Assembly: GCF_029953635.1 (NCBI RefSeq)
Contig: NZ_CP124543.1
Span: forward strand, 599,455-663,454
Reading direction: 5' to 3'
Length of the DNA: 64,000 bases
Source: Halotia branconii CENA392
GTDB lineage: Bacteria > Cyanobacteriota > Cyanobacteriia > Cyanobacteriales > Nostocaceae
Part shown: in pieces, positions 54,438-61,927 of the stretch
Layout: each line of letters starts with the position of its first letter
Position numbering within the stretch: position 1 is the first letter of the stretch
Made by a program: the position numbers and the translations under genes
Notes under the pieces: model-generated
Told to the model about the DNA's origin: nothing
Seen by the model: only the letters and a program-made list of their open reading frames with translations
The model's database searches: none

Positions 54438-56510
54438 ATGAAAGAAATACTCTATCTAGAAGTTCCGATTTCGGACATAGCAGCTGTATGTAGTTGGTTA
54501 CAAACAGATTTTGAGCCAGGAAACGGGGAAAAGGTGCTTACACCAGATGGCTTTCGTCTGAAAATACCTGCTGAAACTACAACTGCTGACACGGCTATTT
54601 CCGAAAAATTACCGACTGAAATTTCTGTATTTGTTTGGTCAGTACAGCGCACTACTTATTTAAAAGTGTTCCGTTGGGCAGATAAACCCTTTCCTCAAGA
54701 GAGGGAAATTTTGCAACGCTTAATTGCTGAAATTAGAAAGCGTTTTCCCCATCAATACCCTGAACTCCCACAGATTGATGCTCAGCAATCAATTTTTGAG
54801 GCACTAGCGCCCCATTATCCTTTGACTGTCAAGTATTTTCAGCGAATGCCCAAGGGGGAATATGACTTGAAGCGTGCCTATTGGTGGGAGCAAAGATGGC
54901 GTGAAGGAGTACGTAATCCGCAAGAGCCAAGGCAGGTGATTTTTAAAGAGAATAAGGTAACAAAAAGTCCTGATGTCCAATACGACTTAATTTATATCGG
55001 TGGTGCATTAGGGGTAATTCATGCGGCAGTGATGGCCAAACTAGGATATAAAGTCCTACTTATAGAGCGTTTACCCTTTGGACGGATGAATCGGGAATGG
55101 AATATTTCCCGTGATGAAATTCAAAGTTTAATAAATCTAGGTTTGGTGACATCCGCTGAGTTAGAAACCATAATTGCTAAGGAATATAAAGACGGATTCA
55201 ATAAATTTTTTGACGGTAATAATCCCCCAAAATTGCGATCGCCTGTCTTACACACCCCTACCGTATTAAATGTAGCCTTAGATTCAGAAAAATGGCTGCA
55301 AATGTGCGGGCAGAAGCTTCAAGCAGCAGGTGGCCAAATTTGGGATGAGACCGAGTTTATTCGTGCGGATATTGATATATCACAAGTTGTAGTTAAAGTC
55401 AAGCATTTAACAACTCAAAATGAGCAGCAAGTGAGTGGGCGGCTGTTGGTTGATGCGATGGGAACTGCTTCTCCTATTGCTTGGCAATTAAATGGCGGTC
55501 GTGCTTTTGATAGTGTATGTCCAACAGTAGGGGCAGTAGTTGCGAAGGGATTTGAGCCGGGAGTTTGGGATTCCCAGTATGGAGATGTGCTGTACAGCCA
55601 CGGAGATATTTCTCGCGGCAGACAATTGATTTGGGAATTATTTCCCGGAGAAGGTGAAGAACTAACGATTTATTTATTTCACTACCACGAAGTCAATCGA
55701 GAAAATCCCGGCTCATTATTAGAGATGTACGAGGACTTTTTTACGATTTTGCCAGAGTATCGGCGTTGCGACTTAGACAAGTTGGTGTGGAAAAAACCGA
55801 CATTTGGTTATATACCAGGACATTTTAGTGTCGGGAGTAGCGATCGCACTGTTGCCTTTGATAGATTGATTGCGATCGGTGATGCTGCATCTCTCCAATC
55901 ACCCTTGGTTTTCACGGGTTTTGGTTCACTGGTACGCAATTTAGATCGTTTAACCACACTGCTAGATACAGCCCTCAAACACAATTTATTGAGTGTCCGC
56001 CACTTGAACCGCATTCGGGCTTACCAAAGCAATGTTTCGGTAACTTGGCTATTTTCTAAAGGCATGATGGTTCCGACTGGCAAGTTTTTACCGCCCCAGC
56101 GGATTAACTCGATGCTAAATACCTTTTTTGGATTATTAGCAGACGAACCGCCAGAAGTTGCAGATAACTTTATTAAAGATCGCTGTGATTGGTTCACCTT
56201 TAATCGCCTCGCACTCAAAGCAGCTCGTAAAAATCCTGCTTTATTGTTATGGATTTGGCAACTAGCTGGATTTAAAGATTTAGTACGCTGGGTAGGGAAT
56301 TATTTCAACTTTGGTATTCATACCTTAGTCAGCACTTTATTGAGTACATGGTTTCCGCGCTTTTTGGTGCGAATCAAACCTTGGTTAGAACCCCGTTATC
56401 CAGCATTGTGGTTGCGGCTATTAGTGATTCGTTATGCGATCGCTACTGGTAAACCGCGATCGCCAAATCAGGTAACAACAGTCAAACCAGAAGCAATAAT
56501 TCTCAATTAA
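54438..56510 (+). CDS. CruA/CruP family FAD flavoprotein (lycopene cyclase-like)
   Basis: A 690-residue protein. After a 180-residue N-terminal extension, DLIYIGGALGVIHAAVMAKL forms the FAD-binding Rossmann motif (GGALG instead of GxGxxG), followed by NREWNISRDEIQ, LLVDAMGTASPIAW and GDAASLQSPLVFTGFGSLVR. These blocks are shared with CruA and CruP, carotenoid cyclase-related proteins of cyanobacteria and plants; the EWNISR and GG.LG signatures recall plant CruP. Whether it cyclises lycopene or has the stress-related role proposed for CruP is undecided. Membrane association is likely (FGIHTLVSTLLSTWF near the end). Confidence 0.82.
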   Translation: MKEILYLEVPISDIAAVCSWLQTDFEPGNGEKVLTPDGFRLKIPAETTTADTAISEKLPTEISVFVWSVQRTTYLKVFRWADKPFPQEREILQRLIAEIRKRFPHQYPELPQIDAQQSIFEALAPHYPLTVKYFQRMPKGEYDLKRAYWWEQRWREGVRNPQEPRQVIFKENKVTKSPDVQYDLIYIGGALGVIHAAVMAKLGYKVLLIERLPFGRMNREWNISRDEIQSLINLGLVTSAELETIIAKEYKDGFNKFFDGNNPPKLRSPVLHTPTVLNVALDSEKWLQMCGQKLQAAGGQIWDETEFIRADIDISQVVVKVKHLTTQNEQQVSGRLLVDAMGTASPIAWQLNGGRAFDSVCPTVGAVVAKGFEPGVWDSQYGDVLYSHGDISRGRQLIWELFPGEGEELTIYLFHYHEVNRENPGSLLEMYEDFFTILPEYRRCDLDKLVWKKPTFGYIPGHFSVGSSDRTVAFDRLIAIGDAASLQSPLVFTGFGSLVRNLDRLTTLLDTALKHNLLSVRHLNRIRAYQSNVSVTWLFSKGMMVPTGKFLPPQRINSMLNTFFGLLADEPPEVADNFIKDRCDWFTFNRLALKAARKNPALLLWIWQLAGFKDLVRWVGNYFNFGIHTLVSTLLSTWFPRFLVRIKPWLEPRYPALWLRLLVIRYAIATGKPRSPNQVTTVKPEAIILN

Positions 56511-56555
56511 TCATTTTTTCAATCAAGAGTTAAAAACTCACTTATTCGTGAACAA

Positions 56556-56590
56556 CAGATCCCCGACTTCTTAAAGAAGTCGGGGATCTG
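56556..56590. repeat. Near-perfect 17-bp-arm palindrome
   Basis: CAGATCCCCGACTTCTT (56556-56572) is followed after one base by its exact inverse complement (56574-56590). It is followed by AGGCATTTTT, so it may act as a terminator for the upstream gene. Palindromes of this GATCCCCGACTTCTT type are, from memory, frequent in Nostocales intergenic DNA. Confidence 0.85.
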
Positions 56591-56684
56591 AGGCATTTTT
56601 ACAAATCAAATAGGATTGCTATAGACTTTTGACTCTAGATTCCCCTACTGTGAACTATGGACTAATGGCTATTGACTAACTTTT

Positions 56685-57713
56685 ATGGATTATCGGGATG
56701 CTGGGGTTGATGTTGAGGCTGGTCGAGCCTTTGTAGATCAAATTCGTAATTTGGTTCACAGCACCTTTAGACCGGAAGTAATTGGGGGATTAGGTGGTTT
56801 TGGCGGATGTTTTCAATTACCGGGAGGTTTTCAAGAACCAGTATTGGTTTCCGGGACAGATGGCGTAGGTACAAAGCTGAAAATCGCTCAAATTCTCAAC
56901 CGTCATGACAGTATTGGTATTGACTTAGTCGCCATGTGCGTTAACGACGTGCTGACATCAGGTGCAGAACCACTGTTTTTTTTAGATTATGTCGCAACTA
57001 GTAAGTTAGAAAAAGAGCAATTAACTCAGGTAGTGGCGGGTATAGCCTCTGGATGTAGGCTAGCAGGTTGTGCCTTATTAGGAGGAGAAACGGCAGAAAT
57101 GCCTGGTTTTTACCAAGTGGGTGAGTATGACTTAGCTGGGTTTTGTGTAGGAATTGTAGAAAAAAGCCAAATGTTGGATGGTTCTCAAGTCCAAGTAGGA
57201 GATGTCGCGATCGCTCTTGCGAGTACTGGTGTACATAGTAATGGCTTTAGTTTAGTCAGAAAAATCGTTAATGATGGCGGTTTTTCTTGGAATGAAAGCC
57301 CAGAATTATTAGGTGGCGAAACTATAGGAGAAACTTTTCTCCAACCCACACGCATTTATGTCAAACCCGTTTTAGCAGCGCGTCAAGCTGGGTTAGAAAT
57401 TCATGGCATGGCTCACATTACAGGTGGGGGATTACCAGAAAATTTACCTCGATGTTTGGGGAAAAATCAAGCGATCGCCATTAATCCCAATAGTTGGACT
57501 ATTCCACCTGTGTTTCAGTGGCTAGCTGAAGCCGGATCGGTCAGTTCCCAGGCTATGTATGACACTTTTAACATGGGTATTGGATTTGTGCTGCTTGTAC
57601 CACCCCATCAAACAGAACAGACTATTACTTTTTTTCAATCACAGAATATTCCTGCTGTGGCAATTGGCGAAGTAATTACAGGTTCTGGTGAATTAGTCGG
57701 ATTAAGAACGTAG
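56685..57713 (+). CDS. purM: Phosphoribosylformylglycinamidine cyclo-ligase
   Basis: Makes aminoimidazole ribonucleotide in de novo purine synthesis with ATP. This 342-residue protein has [51 protein letters not shown] and [15 protein letters not shown], all diagnostic of PurM, and [13 protein letters not shown] near the end. Full length, cytosolic, expected homodimer. It is a single gene here, not in a pur operon. Confidence 0.98.
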   Translation: MDYRDAGVDVEAGRAFVDQIRNLVHSTFRPEVIGGLGGFGGCFQLPGGFQEPVLVSGTDGVGTKLKIAQILNRHDSIGIDLVAMCVNDVLTSGAEPLFFLDYVATSKLEKEQLTQVVAGIASGCRLAGCALLGGETAEMPGFYQVGEYDLAGFCVGIVEKSQMLDGSQVQVGDVAIALASTGVHSNGFSLVRKIVNDGGFSWNESPELLGGETIGETFLQPTRIYVKPVLAARQAGLEIHGMAHITGGGLPENLPRCLGKNQAIAINPNSWTIPPVFQWLAEAGSVSSQAMYDTFNMGIGFVLLVPPHQTEQTITFFQSQNIPAVAIGEVITGSGELVGLRT

Positions 57714-58053
57714 CAACAATATTTACATGTAGCCAGACTTTGATTTGAGGTTAGTGAGGCAGGAACTTCGCTAACCTTGATTTTGACAAATTATTTGGCA
57801 AATTTTTCTCATGAGTATCATGAGTATATAGACGCTTTTTGGCAATATTTTTTACTTATACTTATAAAAGCGATTCAAAATTCTCATGGCCAGAATCATT
57901 GAGATTTGCTAACGTAGTCTTAACATATTGAAAAATTTCACAGATGAAACTAATACAATAGCTTTCCACACTTATTTACTGTGTTGGAATTTTTTCATCT
58001 AAAGACTTGGTGTGTTGGTGTAGAAAATCACATATTTTTATTCACAGAGGATT
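57714..58053. other. Intergenic region between purM and the PHP gene
   Basis: About 340 AT-rich bases containing ATGAGTATCATGAGTAT-type short repeats near 57810 and no supported gene. An AGAGGA ribosome-binding site lies just before 58054. Confidence 0.4.
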
Positions 58054-58740
58054 ATGGTTGTAAATTTAGCTCGAACATCTGCTTCCACCGAACTACTAAA
58101 GCAAGTATTTCAAAAAATTGATGCTCAAAGTTGTCCCAAGACATTTAACTTTCACATGCACACTATCCACTCAGATGGTAGGTTACAGCCAAGTGCATTG
58201 ATAGAACAAGCGATCGCCATCGGTCTGCAAGGATTAGCCATCACCGACCACCACTGTATTGACGGATATAAAGCAGCACAAATTTATTTAGAAGATTGGC
58301 AGTGGAACCATCCTGCTGCTAAAACTCCACATCTATGGAGTGGGACAGAAATTAATGCTAATCTCTTGGATAATGAAGTTCACATTTTGGCTTACGCTTT
58401 TGAGCTAGATAACTCTAGTATTAAACCTTATTTACAAAAAAAGGCTACTACAGGCCACGCATATCAAGCAAGTAATGTAATTGCTGCGATTCATGATGCT
58501 GGGGGATTAGCAGTCTTAGCTCATCCAGCTCGTTACAAGCGATCGCATTTCGACTTAATTCCAGCTGCGGCTGAAAAGGGAATTGACGGTGTAGAAAGTT
58601 TTTACGCTTACAATAACCCCAATCCCTGGAGACCAACAGCCTTGGAATCAAAACAGGTACAAAAACTGGCTGGTGAATATGGTCTTTTCAATACCTGTGG
58701 TACTGATACTCACGGTTTAAATTTACTTCAACGATTGTAA
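58054..58740 (+). CDS. PHP-domain metal-dependent phosphoesterase
   Basis: A 228-residue soluble protein. Metal-binding motifs of the PHP family are visible: H34-x-H36 and D41 (FHMHTIHSDG), D65-H66-H67 (AITDHHCID), a glutamate in WSGTEIN near 95, HPARY near residue 170, and the final D-x-H in CGTDTHG. It is close to the short PHP phosphoesterases of the TrpH/RNase AM type, which act on nucleotides or RNA ends. Activity is inferred from the family. Confidence 0.88.
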   Translation: MVVNLARTSASTELLKQVFQKIDAQSCPKTFNFHMHTIHSDGRLQPSALIEQAIAIGLQGLAITDHHCIDGYKAAQIYLEDWQWNHPAAKTPHLWSGTEINANLLDNEVHILAYAFELDNSSIKPYLQKKATTGHAYQASNVIAAIHDAGGLAVLAHPARYKRSHFDLIPAAAEKGIDGVESFYAYNNPNPWRPTALESKQVQKLAGEYGLFNTCGTDTHGLNLLQRL

Positions 58741-58801
58741 GGTTACAGTTGTTTTTTCTGAATACTCTTGGTTCAATCAGCCAAGAGGCTATTGTGGTGT
58801 T

Positions 58802-58893
58802 ATATCATGTTCGCTTGATTAGTTATGATTTTGGCCATCTATGCAAAAATATTAAAAATCTCTTTCCCCTGCTCCCTGCTCCCTGCTCCCCTG
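58802..58893 (+). repeat. Dispersed element copy B with CTCCCTG heptamers
   Basis: ATATCATGTTCG at 58802-58813, then sequence closely matching copy A (36569-36674, inverted) to about 58869. It continues into a tandem CTCCCTG heptamer run (CCCTGCTCCCTGCTCCCTG). Copy C near 61.9 kb has the same order of parts. Confidence 0.75.
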
Positions 58894-58965
58894 ATTTCTA
58901 CAGTTACACCGAATCATGAACTGTAGAAAAGAGAAGACTAAAGTCCTCACTACAATAAGATATTT

Positions 58966-59421
58966 CTAACAAGGCATTAAAGCATCTAATCTTCCCAAAA
59001 CTGCCATATCTTCTGCATCTAACTCTACAGGAATCCCACTGCGAATTAATTCTGCAAAATCTTCGTTGGGAACCATCACAGTTAATGTATATAAGCGATT
59101 AGCACCTGTATTTTTAATTAAATGAGTGCCTGTAGGTGGTACTAATAAACTATCTCCGGCTTGGATGCGGACATTTTTACCATCACAAATTGCTACTCCT
59201 TCTCCTTTGAGAACAAAAAACATTTCTACCGCCCATTGATGACGATTTGGTGGTGTTTGTCCACCAACATCAAAAATTTCTATGCAACAAGTTAAAGAAG
59301 TATTCGCACTTGCCGTATCAAAAATAATTGCTAACCGATTAGAGTCATCAGGACTAATGCGGTATACTTGATAATCTTTGGGAGATTTGATAATGGGAAT
59401 TACACAACTACTAGCGTGCAT
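58966..59421 (-). CDS. Cupin-domain protein
   Basis: A 151-residue single-domain cupin. The barrel is seen in RHQWAVEMFFVLKGEGVAI (metal-binding residues H and E) and DSLLVPPTGTHLIKNTG (second histidine). Its start lies two bases beyond the stop of the cysteine-hydrolase gene, so the two are surely co-transcribed, with this one second. A cupin in such a place may be a dioxygenase, isomerase or regulator; substrate is unknown. Confidence 0.85.
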   Translation of the reverse strand: MHASSCVIPIIKSPKDYQVYRISPDDSNRLAIIFDTASANTSLTCCIEIFDVGGQTPPNRHQWAVEMFFVLKGEGVAICDGKNVRIQAGDSLLVPPTGTHLIKNTGANRLYTLTVMVPNEDFAELIRSGIPVELDAEDMAVLGRLDALMPC

Positions 59422-59422
59422 T

Positions 59423-60217
59423 TTATTGATCTCCTCCTGTGGATTCAGGATTATTCAGCGTTGTTAAAATCGCTTGGGAATCAGTGACAAAACCAAAACA
59501 TTGTTTAATGTTGTACAACGTCGCCAACCAACAATAGTCGGGAGATGTTGTAGCACTACAGTCTTTAACTAAAATGCAGTCATATCCTAAAAAATGAGCA
59601 TCACATAAGGTAGTCATTACACATTGATCGGCATTAACACCCGCGAAAAATAGTGTCGTTCTTCCTAGGTTCCGCAGGATACTATCTAGAGGCGTATCCC
59701 AAAAGCCACTCATGCGGTATTTATCCACACGAATATCTTCTGGTAGCTGTTCTAGTTCGTCTATCACTGCTGCTGCCCAACTACCTGCCATAAGTACTCT
59801 AGCACTATTGACAGGTAATGGATCGCCTAATCCTATGCCTTCGCCTGTAGGGTTGTAGACGTGACGAGAAGCGGCGCTAATATTTAATAAATCAGGACGA
59901 TTGCCCCAATTTACCCAAATAACTGCCACACCAGCCTCACGCAATTTTGGCAGTAAATTATTTAAAGGTTCAATAGGTTGACGGGCTGGAGTTACATCTA
60001 CGCCGATATGCGCTAGCCAGCCATCGTGGTGACAGAAGTCGTTTTGCATATCTATGACGAGGATGGCGGCTTTTGCCAAGTCTAAGCGCAGGGTTTTGGT
60101 TTCTGTTGATAAAATAGCGGATTGTGGGGTCTTTTGAGGACGAGTGATATCTGCGATCGCCTGATTCACAGTCCACGCATTTGGTGCAACTCCCAATGTC
60201 CGAAATGGCAGATTCAT
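59423..60217 (-). CDS. Cysteine hydrolase (isochorismatase/nicotinamidase superfamily)
   Basis: About 264 residues from the ATG at 60217; a TTG at 60226 would add three. The catalytic triad of the superfamily is present: D56 (VIDMQNDF), K166 (DKYRMSGFWDT) and C199 (GVNADQCVMTT). Long N-terminal and middle segments (VNWGNRPDLLNISAASRHVY) resemble ureidoacrylate or N-carbamoyl amide hydrolases rather than small nicotinamidases. It is first of two genes (then the cupin) and divergent from an amidohydrolase, suggesting joint breakdown of an amide or ureide compound. The substrate is inferred only. Confidence 0.88.
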   Translation of the reverse strand: MNLPFRTLGVAPNAWTVNQAIADITRPQKTPQSAILSTETKTLRLDLAKAAILVIDMQNDFCHHDGWLAHIGVDVTPARQPIEPLNNLLPKLREAGVAVIWVNWGNRPDLLNISAASRHVYNPTGEGIGLGDPLPVNSARVLMAGSWAAAVIDELEQLPEDIRVDKYRMSGFWDTPLDSILRNLGRTTLFFAGVNADQCVMTTLCDAHFLGYDCILVKDCSATTSPDYCWLATLYNIKQCFGFVTDSQAILTTLNNPESTGGDQ

Positions 60218-60299
60218 AAATGACAACGTCCAAAACCATTTTTTATTTGTAACTTGAATTGCTACTGAGTGTTCAATAACTTAATCAAGGTTAAATATT
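60218..60299. promoter_or_regulatory. Compact divergent promoter region of the amide-hydrolysis cluster
   Basis: Only 82 bases separate the start codons of the cysteine hydrolase (minus) and amidohydrolase (plus). Both promoters must overlap here, which suggests shared regulation. No clear operator palindrome or NtcA-type GTAN8TAC was found. Confidence 0.45.
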
Positions 60300-61709
60300 G
60301 TGAACTTCACTATCCAGAATGTTTTGATTGCCACCCATGACGATTATGCAACCGTAGATGTGCAGGTTGTGGATAGTAAAATTGCCGCGATCGCTCCCAA
60401 ACTAGATGTTATTGGTGCTGTCTTTAATGGTAGCAATAAGCTATTACTGCCTGGATTCTTTAATGCTCACACCCACTCATCAGAAATGTGGCAACGGGGA
60501 ATTATGTCAGCCTTTCCTTTAGAATTATGGCTAGCGGAATTATATGACTTTGCCCCTCTGGATTTAGAAAAAGTTTATCTCAGTGCTTTAGGAACAGCAG
60601 TAGAAACTTTATTATCCGGCGGTACGAGTGTAGTAGATCATTTAGTGTTAATTCCTGGACAAGAGCTAGAAACGATCGCCACTGCAAATCGCGCTTATCA
60701 AGAAGTAGGAATCAGGACTTTTATTGCTCCTTTAATTCAAGATGAATCTCTTGCCGCCGGGATGCCTTCTGGAGAATCGCCACAAAATCACGAGCCTTAT
60801 TTTCGCTCAACTTCGGCAACATTAGAAATCATCGAAGAAGCGGTGAAAAAGTTTCATCATCCAGATGCAGGTATTAGTATTTTGGTTGCACCAACAGGAA
60901 TACAATTGTGTACTGATGCCTTGTTTACAGGATGTATTGAATTAAGCGATCGCTACGATCTTTGTCGTCATTCTCATTTACTCGAAACCAAAGCTCAAGA
61001 AAAACTTGCCCAAGAAAAATACGGTTGTACTGCGGTTGAACATTTAAACCAAATTGGTTATTTGAGCGATCGCACTTCTTTAGCTCATTGTGTTTGGTTA
61101 AGCGATCGTGATATTAAGATTCTTGCAGAAACTCAATCTACAGTTGTGCATAATCCCTTAAGTAACCTACGTTTAGGCAGCGGTATTGCCCCCATTTTAA
61201 AATATCGCCAAGCTGGGGTAAACGTAACTTTTGGTTGTGATGGTGCTTCTAGTAATGACTCCCAAGATTTATTAGAAGCGATCAAAATTGGTTCTATTTT
61301 ACATAATGTTACAGACTTAGATTATCAACACTGGATTACGCCTCGACAATCAGTGGAAATGGCAGCTTTAGGAGGTGCAAAAGGATTAAATGTGGCAGAC
61401 AAACTTGGTTCTTTAACTGTCGGCAAACAAGCTGACTTAGTGCTTTATGATCTTACTAATTTATCATTACTACCCCGTACAGATCCTATTGGTTTATTAG
61501 TTTTAGGTCGTCCCACAAACATTGTCGATAGTGTTTGGATAAATGGTCAACAAATTGTTGCTAATAGTAAAGTAACAACAATTAATGTTGATGAATTACG
61601 TCAAGAACTCTTTAAACATAGTCAATGGGAAACAAAACGCAAGTCTTCAACCGTCGCCCAAATTGAAACTCATTACCGCACCGTCATGGATTTACCAGAC
61701 AGCAAATGA
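60300..61709 (+). CDS. Amidohydrolase of the AtzA/TrzA/SsnA (deaminase) type
   Basis: A 469-residue metal-dependent hydrolase. NAHTHSSEMWQRG gives the H57-x-H59 metal ligands; SHLLET near 230 and LAHCVWLSDRD near 265 carry further histidines; GCDGASSNDSQDL near 320 holds the metal-binding aspartate. The C-terminal block GSLTVGKQADLVLYDL is typical. Relatives deaminate or dechlorinate purine-like, triazine or pterin rings. The start is GTG at 60300. It is divergent from and presumably works with the cysteine hydrolase and cupin. Confidence 0.9.
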   Translation: MNFTIQNVLIATHDDYATVDVQVVDSKIAAIAPKLDVIGAVFNGSNKLLLPGFFNAHTHSSEMWQRGIMSAFPLELWLAELYDFAPLDLEKVYLSALGTAVETLLSGGTSVVDHLVLIPGQELETIATANRAYQEVGIRTFIAPLIQDESLAAGMPSGESPQNHEPYFRSTSATLEIIEEAVKKFHHPDAGISILVAPTGIQLCTDALFTGCIELSDRYDLCRHSHLLETKAQEKLAQEKYGCTAVEHLNQIGYLSDRTSLAHCVWLSDRDIKILAETQSTVVHNPLSNLRLGSGIAPILKYRQAGVNVTFGCDGASSNDSQDLLEAIKIGSILHNVTDLDYQHWITPRQSVEMAALGGAKGLNVADKLGSLTVGKQADLVLYDLTNLSLLPRTDPIGLLVLGRPTNIVDSVWINGQQIVANSKVTTINVDELRQELFKHSQWETKRKSSTVAQIETHYRTVMDLPDSK

Positions 61710-61826
61710 AATTAATAATGCAACTCAACCAAATTCACCCCATGTGGGCGACCAGTTGAAGTTGTTAGCCCCCAGGCAGCTGCGCCCAGTTTGGCGCTCA
61801 TACCGTTTCACTTTAAAATTGATACA

Positions 61827-61927
61827 AATAGGCAGCAGGGGAGCAGGGAGCAGGGAGCAGGGGGAAAGAGGGTTTCCTGGTTTTTGTACAGATGCAGGAA
61901 TTATAACTAATTACGCGGACATGATAT
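61827..61927 (-). repeat. Dispersed element copy C with GGGAGCA heptamers
   Basis: Read on the minus strand, ATATCATGTCCGCGTAATTA starts at 61927, followed by a region similar to copy B and ending in the same heptamer run (CTCCCTG units at about 61834-61862). Its outer end touches the stop codon of the ABC transporter gene, which lies on the same strand. Confidence 0.7.
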
